Below are positions 12,011-25,537 of a DNA stretch of 64,000 nucleotides, one piece after another. This DNA is from Nemophila menziesii (Eukaryota; Streptophyta; Magnoliopsida; Boraginales; Hydrophyllaceae), in assembly GCA_029959085.1 (NCBI GenBank), contig JARWIR010000007.1, positions 44,567,137-44,631,136 of the forward strand, given 5' to 3'. Position 1 is the first letter of the stretch, and each line of letters begins with the position of its first letter. A program made the translations under genes and the position numbers. The notes beneath the pieces are model-generated. The model worked only from the letters and a program-made list of their open reading frames with translations, was not told where the DNA came from and ran no database searches.

Positions 12011-12440
12011 CCACCTTAAAAATGACGCTAACCTAATAATAGCTTGAATAAATTCAAGGTTGATCGAGAAGATATACTTCTCTGTCCCCGTAAAAACCTC
12101 ATATCGCTTTGTTGCTTCGAGAACCGCGCGAGCTTTCAATTCTATAGCCAATGAACACTAGATACTAGTCGAATAGGTCTTCCTAACTCCATTCGTTTTG
12201 TGTACTTCCACAATCATAATGCTTGTTGGATCCCATTTGTTAGTGAACGAGGCAACACATGATTTTAGAATGTCACCCTCCGAGCTTACCTCTATGACAA
12301 GTTGACTCCTTGCTTGTGTATGTGTTCAATCACTTTATTGTTGTCATGCCCAATCAGTACCAAATTGTTCATTATTCTTTCAGTAGACGCTATAACCTCG
12401 TTTATTTTCACTTTACCTTTCTCTGATACACACGCATCTT
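12011..12440 (-). pseudogene. unidentified coding-like remnant
   Basis: On the minus strand two neighbouring open stretches read like protein: one with VKINEVIASTERIMNN and HIHKQG, the next with ILKSCVASFTNKWDPTS and ELKARAVLEATKRYE. A stop and a frame change separate them. The second weakly resembles the acidic helix of RNase H domains, but I do not recognise the family with confidence. Confidence 0.2.
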
Positions 12441-13511
<1,071 letters not shown>

Positions 13512-13989
13512 AAGTCAACCTAGAAAGGAAACCACAACGTTGAAGCACCACAACACCAATTTTGAATCTTTTCTTCTCTATAATTAGAATAATTAGCTAT
13601 AGCTTTGGCTTAACCATACTTTTAAGCTTTCATTCTTTAGTTTTATTATGAATTAATTGGGGGTTTTCATACTGTATAAACCGTAGACTACTATTTTGTT
13701 ATTTTAATTGATTTGACTTTGACGTTATAATTGTATTTTGTGTTTGTCTTTATTGTAGCCCTAGCATTGATCATATTAGGATTGCTTTTATTAATTAGGA
13801 TTGTCACCCTGGTGGGGGATTAAATTTCTTAAAACAACACATAATAGAATTCAATTTCATTGCTAAAGTTGTATCAGCCCGCATTCTTCTTAACCTGTGT
13901 GCAGAAAAGTTGTACTCGATAATTGAAGCATCAGATGTCGAATCATCTTCGGAAAAAAATTCATCTAATGTCTTCAAACCAACATTAGA

Positions 13990-15170
13990 TTCTGAAGAGG
14001 AAGCTAACATGTTTTTCTTTATCAGGCCATGCTTGGCCCAAACAATGCATGTTATTATATATTGGTGGAATGAAAGAGTAAAATTTGTTGATCTGGATTC
14101 GCGTATATGGGTTGTATGGGTCTCAATGCACTACTGAGACAATTGAAATTCTGGGCAGCTATTGTAAATATTGATCACCCAATTGCTGACATTGATGATC
14201 AATCCTTTATCATATTTTGCGTCAAATTTGACACGAGTGGGCCTTTGAAAAATGGTGTTTACATAGAACAACTTGAAGGCCTTGCATGGGTCGCTTTTAC
14301 CTACGAAAGTATAGGTCTCTACTACTTTAACTGATGAGTCTTGCGACACAACAAGAATTCTTGTTTGAACTTGTATTGTTCGTCCACAATGGAATGACAA
14401 CTCGGCATGCTACTTCAATTGGAATCGTGACTTTCAATGGAAAGTGAAAATAACGCTATACATGTGATAAGGAAAAGGGATCGATGGGGCGTCTTCGATG
14501 AAGTTATTATGGTTTTCGCATTTCGCAGACACGACGGGGACAACGATGATAGAGTTCAAGACTCTTTCAATTGGGGGATTGGAAAAAATGAAAATAGCTT
14601 TAATATTGGTTCAGTCCAAATCAACATCAACCCTACTGGAGATAACAACGGTAAGGAAAAGAAGTGAGTCTACTAAGCGTAAACAAGAGAATACTGGGTT
14701 GCTTAATGATATTGTGGGGAGCGCTGAATTACTAACTGAAGCTTTCAAAATCTCTTCTACAAGGTTTCCGGATCTTTTCAAAATATTTTAGGAGAAAATG
14801 GGCGATGTGCGAAGGAGCTTGGTGGTTAATAGTCAATCAGTTACAGAAGTCCTCAATGCTAGAAATATTGATATTGATTAAATGTACAAAAGGTTTACTA
14901 CTGAGTGCGATTACAAGGCTTATACGGACACGGTTAACGGAGAGTTTAACACCTATGGTAATAATATTGCGATTATTCAGTCTAGCTTGGATATGGAAAG
15001 GAGAAATGATAAATGTAACGACGGGAATACAAGAAATGTTGTTGAAGCCGAAGAGGGTGAGTCTTTTGAGCCCAAGGAGGAGTCTTCAACTCCCAATCAA
15101 TTAATCCTAGTAGGCATGCAAGACAAAGTGAAGATATCAAACAAACTTGGTACAAAACAGCTAGAATGAG
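13990..15170 (+). pseudogene. L1 ORF1 (gag-like, DUF4283/zinc knuckle), broken
   Basis: The DUF4283-like core is visible as WVVWV near 14105, then WAAIVNIDHPIADID and FDTSGPLKNGVYIEQLEGLA (14150-14290). It leads into a zinc-knuckle remnant (YYFN, then after a frame change VLRHNKNSC, near 14325-14365). Later pieces (14437-15170) are acidic and lysine-rich linker sequence in changing frames. ORF1 proteins bind LINE RNA. This copy is not translatable. Confidence 0.65.
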
Positions 15171-15649
15171 GGTCCAGTGACCATTCAATCGCTTTTCTTG
15201 GCCTAATGAGTTGAAAAGGAAATCTAATTCATCTTTCATGAATGATCAAATGAATATAAAAAGTAGGATTCAAGAGAAATTCGAAAAAATGGGTAAAAGA
15301 ATCGGGGAAATTCAACTTTTCATGGACGATCTCTATGCTAGTTTTTGCGATGTGAAATAACAATTTATGGCTAATGAAGGTTTGTATGCTAATAGATATT
15401 TGGAGTTTGAGGTGGGAAATCTGGATCATAAAAAATTGTACCATTGTAATGTAATAGAATGTGATGGACGTTTGAAAGGTGATGACTCAAGTGACAGTAA
15501 AAGCGAAGATGACACCAACTTCCGGGATCCACTAGTGAGAATCAACATCATCAACTTTCTGAAGGATGGTGGCCAATTCTAACAAGTGGCTCGAAACGAT
15601 GGATTCTCATGATATGAAACTGTCAAGGCGCAAGGGCACCCTTGACGAA

Positions 15650-17673
15650 GAAAAAATTAAAGTCCCTTTTGCTTAAGTTCGATATTTCTGTAGTATGTCT
15701 TCTTGAATAAAAAAATAAGAAGAAAGATGTTAGTAAATGTAGTCCTCTTATTTCCTTCAAATAATTTTCATCTAGTAGACCCCAAAGGCAGAGCATTTAG
15801 GTCTGGTGGTATATTAGTTACGTAGAAGGACTCGTTTAAGCTTAGGGTTGTTTGCTCTAACACTGCTTTTGTTATTTATGAAATGAATGGATCGAATTTA
15901 TATTTGTGGTATGTTGTCTTTATTTATGCTCCAAATAATGAGTCAGAAAAAACTAAACTACGGAATGATCTTTCTTCGTGGAGGGCAAAAATTCATGGCT
16001 CGGTCCTTTTTGTGGGCGAATTCAACGAAATCATAATTTTTATTGAAAAACAAGGTAAATGTGCACCTAATTTCGAAAGGGTAATTCGATTCAATGAATT
16101 CATTAATTCAAATAATATTATTTAACTTGAATCAAAAGGGTGTTTATTTACGTGGAACAACAATAGAGAATGTGAAGATAACATTAAAGAGAAACTTGAC
16201 AAAGGACTTGCATCAGATAATTGGTTGAATCTGTTCCCTAACGCTTTTATAAAAGTACTGCCGCAGTTGGGTCGGATATTCTCCTTCCATCATTCAAAAA
16301 GATTGTACTAAGGTTAAAAATAATAATTATTTTATGTTTGAATCGAGATGGTTAGAAAATAGAAGATGTAGGAAAATCGTTGAATCTTCATGGGATACAA
16401 GCCACGTCATTTCTACTATTCACGAGTTCTTGTATAAGAAAGACTCAACATGTCTCGCTTTAACCGGTTGGAGTCGAAAGACGTTTCTCAATAATAGTAA
16501 GAAGATTAGTGATTTTTAAAATCAACTTGTAAAAATCCAAAATGGTCTTAACACAATTAATTCCCAAGAACATATTAATCTCATTAAATGTTAAATCGAA
16601 TAACTTTGGAATCATGAAGAATCATATTGGACGTATAGAGCAAGGGATCTTTGGATTAAAAAATAAGATATAAACACGAGTTATTTTTATAATGCTACAA
16701 TCAAGCGAAGAAACATTAATCGGATATGTGCGATCAAAGATAATGATAATTTTTGGACGGATGATCAAAATGGTACCAAGGAAATTATTCAAGGTTATTA
16801 CAAGAAGATGTTAAAAAACAATGTAATCGAAGATATGGATAAGGTCATATGTCATATTCCCAACAAAAATAATTGATACAATGAACGATGATTTGATAAA
16901 AAATCCTGATATAGAAGAAGTTAAAAATGATGTTGGGTCTAAAGCTCCGTGTCCAGGTGGTTTAACTGGAAAATTTTGTCAAGAATTATGGGTAATTCTT
17001 AAAGAGGATATATTTAAACTAGTAACTGATTTCTTTACTTCAAATATCTCGCTAAATCATATCAATGATACTCTTATTACGCTTACTCAAGAAAAAGAAT
17101 CTTAGGAAACAGTAAACGACTATAGACCGATTGCGTGTATTAACTTCAGCTACAAAATTATCGCAAAAATTATTGTTATCCGACTTCAAGCTTTAAAGAA
17201 TGATATTATCTCACCTAACCAGTCTGCATTCATCAAAGGAATAAGTATACAAGATAATATCTCATTGCCGAAGAAGTTTTTTTCTTGTAAAAAATAAAAA
17301 AAAATATCGAGAAAACATTATGCCGCAATTAATTGATATGGCCAAGGCATATGACCAAGTGAATTGGACATTTTTAATTGAAGTCCTAAAGAGTTTAGGA
17401 TTTTGTGAAAACGTAGAAATATGATCTTTAACTGTGTCTCCACTATTTCTATGCAAATCAAAGTTAATGGTGAAAGATTGGATAGTTTTAAAACGGCTCA
17501 AGGTATTAGGCAAAACGATCCACTATCCCCTCTTCTTTTCTCTATGATGATTGAAGCGCTTATCGGTCTTATTAATTTTCACTGTCGTAAAGGTAATATT
17601 AAGGGTATCTCAATCACAAGAAACTGCCCATCTCATCTTTTATATGCAGATGGTCTTTATTTTTTTATGGAAG
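15650..17673 (+). pseudogene. L1 ORF2: endonuclease and N-terminal RT, broken
   Basis: The APE endonuclease starts with LLLKFDISVVCLLE (near 15668), followed by YAPNNESEKT (near 15928) and FVGEFNEI (16008-16030, in the place of the usual GDFN). RT blocks: APCPGGLTGKFCQELW near 16945, DYRPIACINFSYKIIAKI near 17120, NQSAFIKG near 17218, DMAKAYDQVNW near 17337, QGIRQNDPLSPLLFS near 17500, and the catalytic box as YADG instead of YADD near 17644. The loss of the second catalytic Asp, plus stops (for example at 17103) and frameshifts, shows long inactivity. The frame stops at the LTR insertion (17679). Confidence 0.8.
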
Positions 17674-17678
17674 CTAAT

Positions 17679-19419
17679 TGTTGGGGCTAAAGGTGTGATA
17701 AGTAAATAGATAGATACGAGAATAATGATAAGGACACACACCCTTAACTACCACGAGAAACTCACTACAAGTATTACAGATCGTTTGAAAATTTAGTTAG
17801 TAAGTAAGATTCGTTCGCAGGGAATAAACCTATTAGCGTAGAACCGTGTTTAGAAAAGAAAGCCTAGTAGAGATTAATTGCTAAATTAAAAGACAAATAA
17901 TTAAAGACATAAAAGATTTAGAGAGTAATGATTAACTACTAAAGCAAATAAATAAAATTAAATGTAATGGAAATGAGAGTTATAACTTAGGTTTGCTAGT
18001 ATGCACTTATCCTTCTAAATATATATTCCAGTTATAAGGGTGATTAAAACTCTTAGAGAGAAGTAGTCAGGAGTTTATATTCCTCCTAACACCCTTTCGG
18101 GTGGAATTAGGCGGCAACCTAACAATTACCAGGGGACTTGGGTAAGAGGGCCCTGCGCAATGATTTATGGTTAATCTCAAACCCTAGTGACTATCTAATT
18201 ATGCAAGCCCGTCAGGATCACTACCGCACACTAGACGTTTATGTGGTAGTTTCTATAATTAGACACCCCTTCCGGGTGACCATCCAACTGCTAATGTGGT
18301 AAACTTATACGCGTGCACTAGCAAGGACTACAATCATTAAATCAAAGCACATAAAACAAATATATTAAATAGATAAGAAGGTTAATACCAAATTAGATTA
18401 AATAAATAAATAGAACTCAAAGGTTATACATGTGTAAAACCCAAGATATGGGAGAATTAGTTCATACTAGAAAGAAATAAACTAAAATATAGATACATAC
18501 TTGTTAACTTGTTTCTATGGATATATTAATGTAATATTGATTAATAACTGAGCAAGGATATGTTACCAAAAATAACTAGATGTATTTGTAGGTACTAGCT
18601 AACCCTAGGTCAAAATCTTGGAGTGAAAGGCAAGTTATTTGAGTCCTTTTCCAATTCAAATTTGTTTCCTAAAATATAGGGCAGGATAACCACTGCTGAA
18701 TGGTTTGGTCATATCTCCTTCCTTACTTATCAGGTTAATGTACGCTTTATATAGAAACAACTGTAATTCAAATATCTATCTGCTCATAAAAGGGCTCATC
18801 CAGATTCCTAATGGATTTTATGCAGTCTTCAAAACACTAGATGACTTTACAGCATGGCAGATTTATTTGACCGCTTTTCTTTTCATAACTTAATTTTGTT
18901 TCCTTTTAACTCCTGATTTCACCTTGGATCTTCTTTCCTTAACTCATTGACATTGATTTGGCATCTAATTATATCCTTTTACTTAAGAGCTTCACATTAA
19001 CACACAAATTTTACCAAAAACGCTACAAAATTAATAAATCTCTAAATCAAGAAATGAATTAAGAAACTACTCCCTCCGTTTCAAAATGTTTGTCCACTTA
19101 CTAAAAAATTTGTTTCAAAATGCTTGTCGACTTATTATTTCAAGACACTTGTTCCTAATTTTTTCCATTATTACCCCTATTGAAAAATTAAAATTTATAT
19201 TTTCAATACACGTTTAAGATATCAAGACACTTTATGGAGGTAATTTGGTAATAGGGATTATAATTATTACATTTATTAATATGTGGGAAAAGAAAAGTTG
19301 ACAAATATTTTGAAACAGAAGGAGTATCTAAAAACAGGAAAATCCCTAAATAGTTAACGAAATGCACCTAAAATGATGTCTCGTGAATGAATTAATTCAT
19401 CACAAATATGGAGACATAA
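17679..19419 (-). mobile_element. solo LTR in the L1 reverse transcriptase, Athila-like family
   Basis: A perfect 5-bp duplication CTAAT flanks it (17674-17678 and 19420-19424). Left end TGTTGGGGCTAAAGGTGTGA aligns with the left LTR end of the complete element at 21122 (TGATGGGGCCTAGGGTGTGA); the right end GAGACATAA corresponds to GAGACATCA. Without the Stowaway insertion (19070-19324) it is about 1,486 bp, close to the 1,473-bp LTR of the complete element. It differs strongly in the middle, so it is another subfamily. Confidence 0.85.
19070..19324. mobile_element. Stowaway MITE (255 bp) inside the solo LTR
   Basis: TA duplication on both sides (19068-19069 and 19325-19326). Terminal inverted repeats: CTCCCTCCGTTTCAAAATG on the left and CTCCTTCTGTTTCAAAATA as the reverse complement of the right. 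The motif TTTGTC is also mirrored. This is the classic Tc1/mariner-derived Stowaway form, mobilised in trans by a mariner transposase. Confidence 0.95.
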
Positions 19420-19424
19420 CTAAT

Positions 19425-21116
19425 GCTAACGAAATCGAAATTTTCAAGCATATCTTGATTCGTATTTTCGTGCATCCGGGCAAAAAATAATCTAAAAAAA
19501 TCGATGATGCTCTTCAGTAATGGAACTCTTGATTCCACTAAGAACCTCTTATCAGAATCTATGAACATTCGGTGTATAAATTCGCTAAGGAAATATCTTG
19601 GTATTCCTCTCAGCCTTAAAATATCAAAAACTAAAAATCTGGGATATATTAAAGATAGGCTCCTAAACAAATCTGCAAGTTGGGTCACTAATCTTCTCTC
19701 AGATGGAGACAAAGAAGTCCTAATCAAAGCTATATTGCAAGCAATCCCGCATAACGCTATGTCAATTTTTGAATTCCCTAAGGATCTATGTAAAAAAAAA
19801 TCGACTCTTCTGGCGAACTTTTGGTGGGATTCAGGAAATAAAAAAAATCATTGGGTTGCCTGGAAAAAATCGCTAATTCTAAATTGATTGGTGTACTTGG
19901 TTTCAGAGATTTTCAAAATATGAATATTTCTTTACTAGCCAATCAAGATTGAAGAATTCTTAAAAATCCTGACTCTTTGGTGGAAAAAGTTATAAAAGGA
20001 ATATATTATTCGAATTCAGACCTTTGGAATTCTCAACTTTGACAAAAATGGTCATGGAGCTGGGCTAGTATATTTAAAGGGATTCAATTGTTAAAAAAAT
20101 AATGTTGTTGACAAATTGGAAATGTATTAATAGCAAACATTTGGGAAGAGTCTTGGATCGCTAAAGGAATGAAATTGAATAAAATAGAGGGGCTACAAAA
20201 TTATAAATTCGCCGAATTATTTAATGTAAGCTACACATGTTGGAATTCCCGGTTAATTAATGTAGTGTGCAATGAAAGGGAAAAAGCGGATATTCGTATA
20301 ATTTCAATTATGCAACTTGATAAAGAAGACAAGATCATTTTGCCGTATACAAAGGATGGAATTATACAATAAAGTTTGGCTATCATTGTCTTATAAATAA
20401 GGAAATAACTAATGATGCTAAATCATCGACCGTGGATGAAAACAATAATAATATCGGTACTTGGTCAACCATTTGGCATTCTAATGTACCAACAAAAATA
20501 CGGAATTTTATGTGGAAGATTTGTAATGGAGCTATTACAACTAAAGTTAATCTACTTAAAGAAAATGTGTCACAACGGCAACATGTGAATGGTGTGAATT
20601 AAAAAATGAATATGTTGAACACCTCTTCCTCAAATGTCTGTTTATTGAAGAAATCTGGGCCGAAACTCCAATGCAAATTAAGATTGATCAAAATTTTCAG
20701 GGATCCATTGAAGAATGGATTCTTGAGACAATTTATTCCTTCACTAAAAACAGATGGGACAAAAACCTTATTACATCAAACATCTTCGCCATCATCTGGA
20801 ATATGTGGATAGTTAGAATGAAGGGTTTCTTTGATTGCAAAAAATGGAACATCGGGGAAACCATCAACAAATCCAACAAATTGATAAATGGTCTTTTCAA
20901 AACTAACTTTAACAACAACAATGAACACGTCATCAACAAAGAAAATAATATAAATATCAACGATGATGAAATTAATGTCCTACAAGATTCGACGAAGGTT
21001 ACCTGGCTTAATCAAGCTTCTGTCATCAAGGAATGAGAACCGACTGGTATTGCATCTATTGCGATTGACCAAGCAGGGTTTATCATTCGTAAAAATATAA
21101 GAAGATGTCAAATTAG
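19425..21116 (+). pseudogene. L1 ORF2: C-terminal RT, zf-RVT and start of RNase H, broken
   Basis: Continues the L1 frame after the solo LTR: INSLRKYLGIPLSLKISKTK (19576-19635), GYIKDRLLNKSASWVTNLLS, ANFWWDSGNKKNHWVAWKK (to 19870), the zf-RVT linker with WSTIWHSNVPTKIRNFMWKI (20465-20523), and the start of RNase H (TGIASIAIDQAGFIIRK, 21040-21090). Several stops and frame changes. The frame runs into the CAGTG duplication at 21117, where the Athila-like element landed. Confidence 0.8.
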
Positions 21117-21121
21117 CAGTG

Positions 21122-22594
21122 TGATGGGGCCTAGGGTGTGATAAAATAAGATGTAATTAACGTGCAAATAACACCCTAAACTACACGGTTCTGCAAGTAT
21201 ACAGATCGTATGCAAGTTTTAGATAAAGATTCGTTCCGCAGAGACTACAGAGGTTAGAGGAATCTTATGCAAATATCAAGTGTAAATAATTAAAGCTAGA
21301 ACAACTAAACGCAAATAAAAGTAAAGACAAATAGATTTTTGTTTGGTTTTCTAATAAACTAAAGCTAAGAATATAAAAGACTAGAAAATAAATATGAAAG
21401 AGAAGAATATGAGAAGATAGCTTAAGTTATTAGCATGTAATCCCCACTAGTTTTGCCGTTCTAAACATGTAAGGGTGAATCATGTAGTATTTCCCTAATC
21501 GGTCCCAATATGCTATCGGTAGTTTAAAATAGGATTTACCTGTGTCAATAAGGCTTCCTAAGCAAACTTTTCCTGTAATTGGTAAAGAGTCACAAGACTC
21601 AACCATAGTGATTATCTAGCTAGGTTGGGTTGTCAGATCAAACCTAAAACTAAACGTCATGTGCTAAACATGTAATTAAACACCGTTGTCAATGGTATCC
21701 TAATTACTAGATGGTAATTCTAATGGCGGCCGTCCACAAGAACACAGCATATAAATTCAAACACATAAACAGAGAATAAAAACTATAATTCTATTTAAAA
21801 CATTAAATTCCCAAATTAGATAGATGTCAATCAAAACTAGGGTTCATACATATATGCTAAAACTTAAGCTAAAGAAAATTAGTTCATAAAAGAAAAGAAA
21901 GAAATTACAAATCTAAAGGTAGAAGAAGACATTGTTGATGAACAGCTCCTTCCAGACTTCTCTCTTGTGTTGTAAGCTTCCTCTTGGTTTAAGGTTTCAC
22001 CAAGGATGATTTAAGATTGTTAAGAGGCTGTATTTATAGGTTAGAGGTTGACCTAATTCGTTTCTTTAGAGATAAGTTAAGTAATGGACTCCTAGTCCAA
22101 CTCAAATTCGTATGGAAATAAAGATAAACACTGCTGCGTTGTTTTGGTCATAACTTCTTTATTATTGGTCCGATTTTGCTCCACAAGATACCAAAAGAAT
22201 CGCAACAGAATTATCTAGACCCATTAGGAGTAATTTACCAAATTCGGCCTCTTTATTAGGTAAAAACGCCTATCTTTGCAGAATCCCAGATTTAGGCAGC
22301 TTTTCCTTTTCCATCTTTTTAGCAATTATTTCCTTATCTCCAATTTCCATGCATATCTCCTTCCATAAGTTGTTGTCTTTGACTTGGACTTTAATTAATC
22401 TCCATAATTATCTTTAAAGCTTCACACTAAATAAACAATTAAACCCAATATGCTCTAAAAATAATAATTCTACAAATCAAGACCCAAAATCGGAAAGTGC
22501 ACTAAATTAAGCTAAAATCAACCTATAAACTAATAAATAAGCCTAAAATGATGTCTCATGAGTATATTTTATTATCACAAATGAGGAGACATCA
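21122..22594 (-). repeat. 3' LTR of the Athila-like element
   Basis: 1,473 bp from TGATGGGGCC to GAGACATCA on the plus strand. Short inverted termini TGATG/CATCA. It is the 3' LTR because the purine-rich tract abuts its right side on the coding (minus) strand. A TATA box (reverse strand TATAAATA) lies at 22031-22038. Confidence 0.95.
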
Positions 22595-22612
22595 AGACCC
22601 CCAACTCAAAGT
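22595..22612 (-). other. polypurine tract of the Athila-like element
   Basis: On the minus strand the bases next to the 3' LTR read GAGTTGGGGGTCT, a G-rich tract fit to prime plus-strand cDNA synthesis. A second, similar tract (minus strand TTTGAGTTGGGGGTGGGGAT, about 24002-24021) lies further inside. Confidence 0.65.
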
Positions 22613-24120
22613 TGTATCGTCCCGATACAATAAAAATAAAGAACAGTAGGGTAGTCACATAAACAAGAAGAAGTCGGAGGAGAACAAGAACAAAATATAA
22701 TGAATGATCCTAGAGCATAAAATCCAAAAAATCTCATGTAGTAATGTTCAAGAAATAATGCACAAATATGCCTAATATACATGTAATCAACAATCCATAA
22801 GTTCAAGTTAAGATTAATTTCGCAATGCCAGAATGAGAAGATGATAACTTAGTTCAGGTTAATGGCTATAGGTTGTTCATAGGTCCCAAATAAAGCATCC
22901 AATGGTCCAATTACCTACTACCTAATAGCTCAATTGTTTCTCCATCTAGTAGTTAAAAATCCTAAGGTCTTGGTTATAACTTGGCTTAAGGACGGGTGTG
23001 GTATATTTGGATAATGAAAAGTGAGCTTTTGGCTCTCTCCTCACTAGCCATCAACGAATCGCCCTAGAGCTTGAGTTTTCACTCGAAGATGTTCTCACTC
23101 AACCCAATTTATCGATGCTTTTTAATGTGCATCCCCCATAATCCCAATTATAACCTTTGATGATATAAAATCCACTGTGCCGGTCCGAATATATATTCTC
23201 TTTTCAAATCAATTTTTTTTCTTTTGTATAGCTATGACTCTCTTTTTGATGTTCGAGATATCACGCTATTTTTCATATATATATTCTTTTTCTTTTTATG
23301 CCCTTGTTGGCAAAATTAGCTCGTAGCTTCTTTTTCATTCACTATTACCCCGGCAAAGGGTTACAATAATAACAATTCATCATCAATAAAATCACAAAGA
23401 TAATTCCCTCATTCCCAAAGTTCCCTAATGATGAAACCCACCACCCCAAACTCAAGCTCTAAAACGAGTGTCTCAGGTTTTGCGATTTGAGTGCGGGTCA
23501 TATAGATAAGTCCTAAAAACTAGGGTAAGGATTATAATGTGGTTCAATAAAAAGGCTTTAGAAAGGCTCAGAGGGGCTAAGACGGATAAATAACATAATC
23601 AAATAAAAGGGTGAGAAAGTCTAAAGGCTTCAAGTGTTTTAATCATGAAAGAACTGCCTTATTCATTTTTCTAACTACCGGATTTCGTTACTTTTTCACT
23701 AATAGTTCATAGACAAGTGGGTTTTCAACTAATTTTAAACCTCACGTTCTACACACCAAATAACTATTCCTAAGTTTCAACGTGTTTTCTTAGCATTGCT
23801 CATTAACTTTTCTATCCTATATTTCCTGTTTTCATGCATGCATGCTAAACAATTTAGTTGCATCTTTCAAAAGCATACTACTTACTATCATTGACCTAAT
23901 AAAATCATGCTCAAATAGGTACATTCAAATATATTCTATGCCTTAATTCAACCTAAAAATTTTAAATTTTATGCAAAAATGAAAAGAAGATGAGGACAAC
24001 GAATCCCCACCCCCAACTCAAAAGTGAGCCGTGTCCCCACGACTCGAAAAAGACTCAGGAATGAAATAAAATTTAAAATAAAACTAACTAAACTACCTAA
24101 TGCATCCAAGCTATTGAGAA
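22613..24120. other. Athila-like element, 3' non-coding region
   Basis: AT-rich with many short stops on both strands. No protein domain recognised. It occupies the place where autonomous Athila elements carry their env-like frame or its 3' end. Confidence 0.5.
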
Positions 24121-24123
24121 AAA

Positions 24124-24606
24124 TTAGAATGACTTACCTGGCTGGCCATAGAGATCCATCATGTCATCCTCATCTTCTGAAGCTGAGGGATCGGTGTAAT
24201 CATCTATATCCTTGTACAAGGTCGAATTATCTACCCTTGTTTCCAATTGCATGATTTCTACCCAAAGGTCTTTGTTATCTTCACGTAATCTTTCAACTTC
24301 GTTCTGTAACTGAATAGCCCAAGGAGGAAGATCATAAGCAATTTTAGAAGAAGAGGTAGAAGAACCTTGGTCTTGGATTTTTATCTTGTCTAAAGGCCTC
24401 CTTGATGGTGTGGACATTCTAGCAGTTAATCTCTTCTTTGGTAGTGATTGTTCAGGTGCCTGTTCTTTTGATTCTTCAGAAACCTCATCAAGATTGATGG
24501 GTTTTTCAATGGTGGCTCCAGGCAATTTCTTATTCTTCCCAAGGATTGAACACTTTCTCTTGTATTCCATAGCTTCAGATCTATTAGTCATACTTGATTC
24601 ACCCAC
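24124..24606 (-). CDS. extra ORF (160 aa) of the Athila-like element, coiled coil, ends at a splice donor
   Basis: Starts MGESSMTNRSEAMEYKRK. A basic, Ser/Pro-rich middle (KKRLTARMSTPSRRP) is followed by a clear heptad stretch at about residues 92-125 (WAIQLQNEVERLREDNKDLW and on) and a very acidic tail (SASEDEDDMMDLYGQPG). In minus orientation the ORF ends in CAGCCAG followed by GTAAGT, a consensus 5' splice site at about 24141-24136, so the true protein may continue in another exon. Position after pol matches the env-like region of Athila elements, but I see no signal peptide or membrane segment. Function unknown; it may be element-encoded or captured host sequence. Confidence 0.5.
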   Translation of the reverse strand: MGESSMTNRSEAMEYKRKCSILGKNKKLPGATIEKPINLDEVSEESKEQAPEQSLPKKRLTARMSTPSRRPLDKIKIQDQGSSTSSSKIAYDLPPWAIQLQNEVERLREDNKDLWVEIMQLETRVDNSTLYKDIDDYTDPSASEDEDDMMDLYGQPGKSF

Positions 24607-24954
24607 AACTCAAGTTATACCACGGATGGATTAAAATTTTAAGGAAAATTGGTCTAGCTTGATGTTGTTGCTTGGAATTGATGAAAGAGAAAGGTTATTG
24701 GATTGATCTTGGAAGAACTCTTTAAAGCTTGTTGAATCTGATGGTGTTTTGATGGTGTAGTGTGATGAATTTGATGAAGGATTGTGTTTATGGAAGATGA
24801 TGTAGAGGATTTGATGAGTTGTTGTGTTAATTGTGAAGGTTTGCACAAGCTTTAAGATGTTTATATAGGGTTTGGATCTGAAAAATTCGTGGGTGGAAGG
24901 CTAGGGTTAATCTCATAAGGTAAGAGTTTGATTAGGAAAAGAATTCCTTCTCAA

Positions 24955-25315
24955 ACCGCCTCTTGCGGTGCACCGGACATATCCCGCGGTGTACCGCAGC
25001 TTCTGTTGCTCCAAAATTTTTACCTACTGGATAATACCCGAGCTAGCACCCCGTGGTACGGGTTTTTGGGTCGCGGACCAGGAGTTCGGTGCAGGGGGTA
25101 GTCCGCGGCATGTCCGTCAAGAAACCCGTGGTGCCCAACCCGTGGTACGGGTTTTGACCGTGCGGACTAGGGTCCGGTGTACCGCGCCAGGCCCCGCGAT
25201 TTTTTTTCGACCTTCTGGATAAAACCCGAGCTAGCCAACCCGTGGTACGGGTTTTTGGGGCGCGGTGCATCCCTGCGGACCATGGGGTAGTCCGCGGGGT
25301 AGTCCGCGCCAGACT
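24955..25315. repeat. GC-rich hairpin-repeat block inside the Athila-like element
   Basis: An abrupt GC-rich island in AT-rich DNA. The near-palindrome CCCGTGGTACGGG (5-bp stem, 3-base loop) occurs near 25051, 25138 and 25239. A longer block, starting near CTGGATAA and running through ACCCGAGCTAGC to the hairpin and GGGTTTTTGGG, is present twice (about 25020-25078 and 25212-25263). TAGTCCGCGG recurs three times. Overlapping ORFs on both strands have no recognised domain. Confidence 0.8.
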
Positions 25316-25537
25316 TGAAGTTCCTCCAGATTTTTCCTTTTGACCCCAAACTCGTTTCCTGCACAATAACACACTACCTTTCTCTCCCATTAGCTTGAAA
25401 ACACAATTAAAAATATACACTAACTTAAAATTAAACACTACAAAGCAAAAACAACTAATCTAAAAAGCAATTAAAACAAGGGGTGTCTCCCAAGAGCACT
25501 TTTGTTTAACGTCTTTGAGTTAGACGTGTACCTCAGG

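Noticed and set aside
11742..12014. 90-codon minus-strand ORF
   Set aside because: Lies mostly opposite the RNase H domain at 11433-11909, which has clear family motifs; this frame has none.
15229..15444. 71-codon minus-strand ORF
   Set aside because: Opposite the L1 ORF1 region, no domain, AT-rich chance frame.
24631..24848. Two overlapping minus-strand ORFs of 64-71 codons
   Set aside because: Low-complexity Ser/His/Thr-rich frames in the leader of the 160-codon ORF, no domain, two frames equally open.
25043..25438. 131-codon minus-strand ORF over the GC-rich hairpin block
   Set aside because: Repeats of Arg/Pro/Thr arise from the DNA repeats and GC content, and overlapping frames on both strands are equally open; no protein family recognised.
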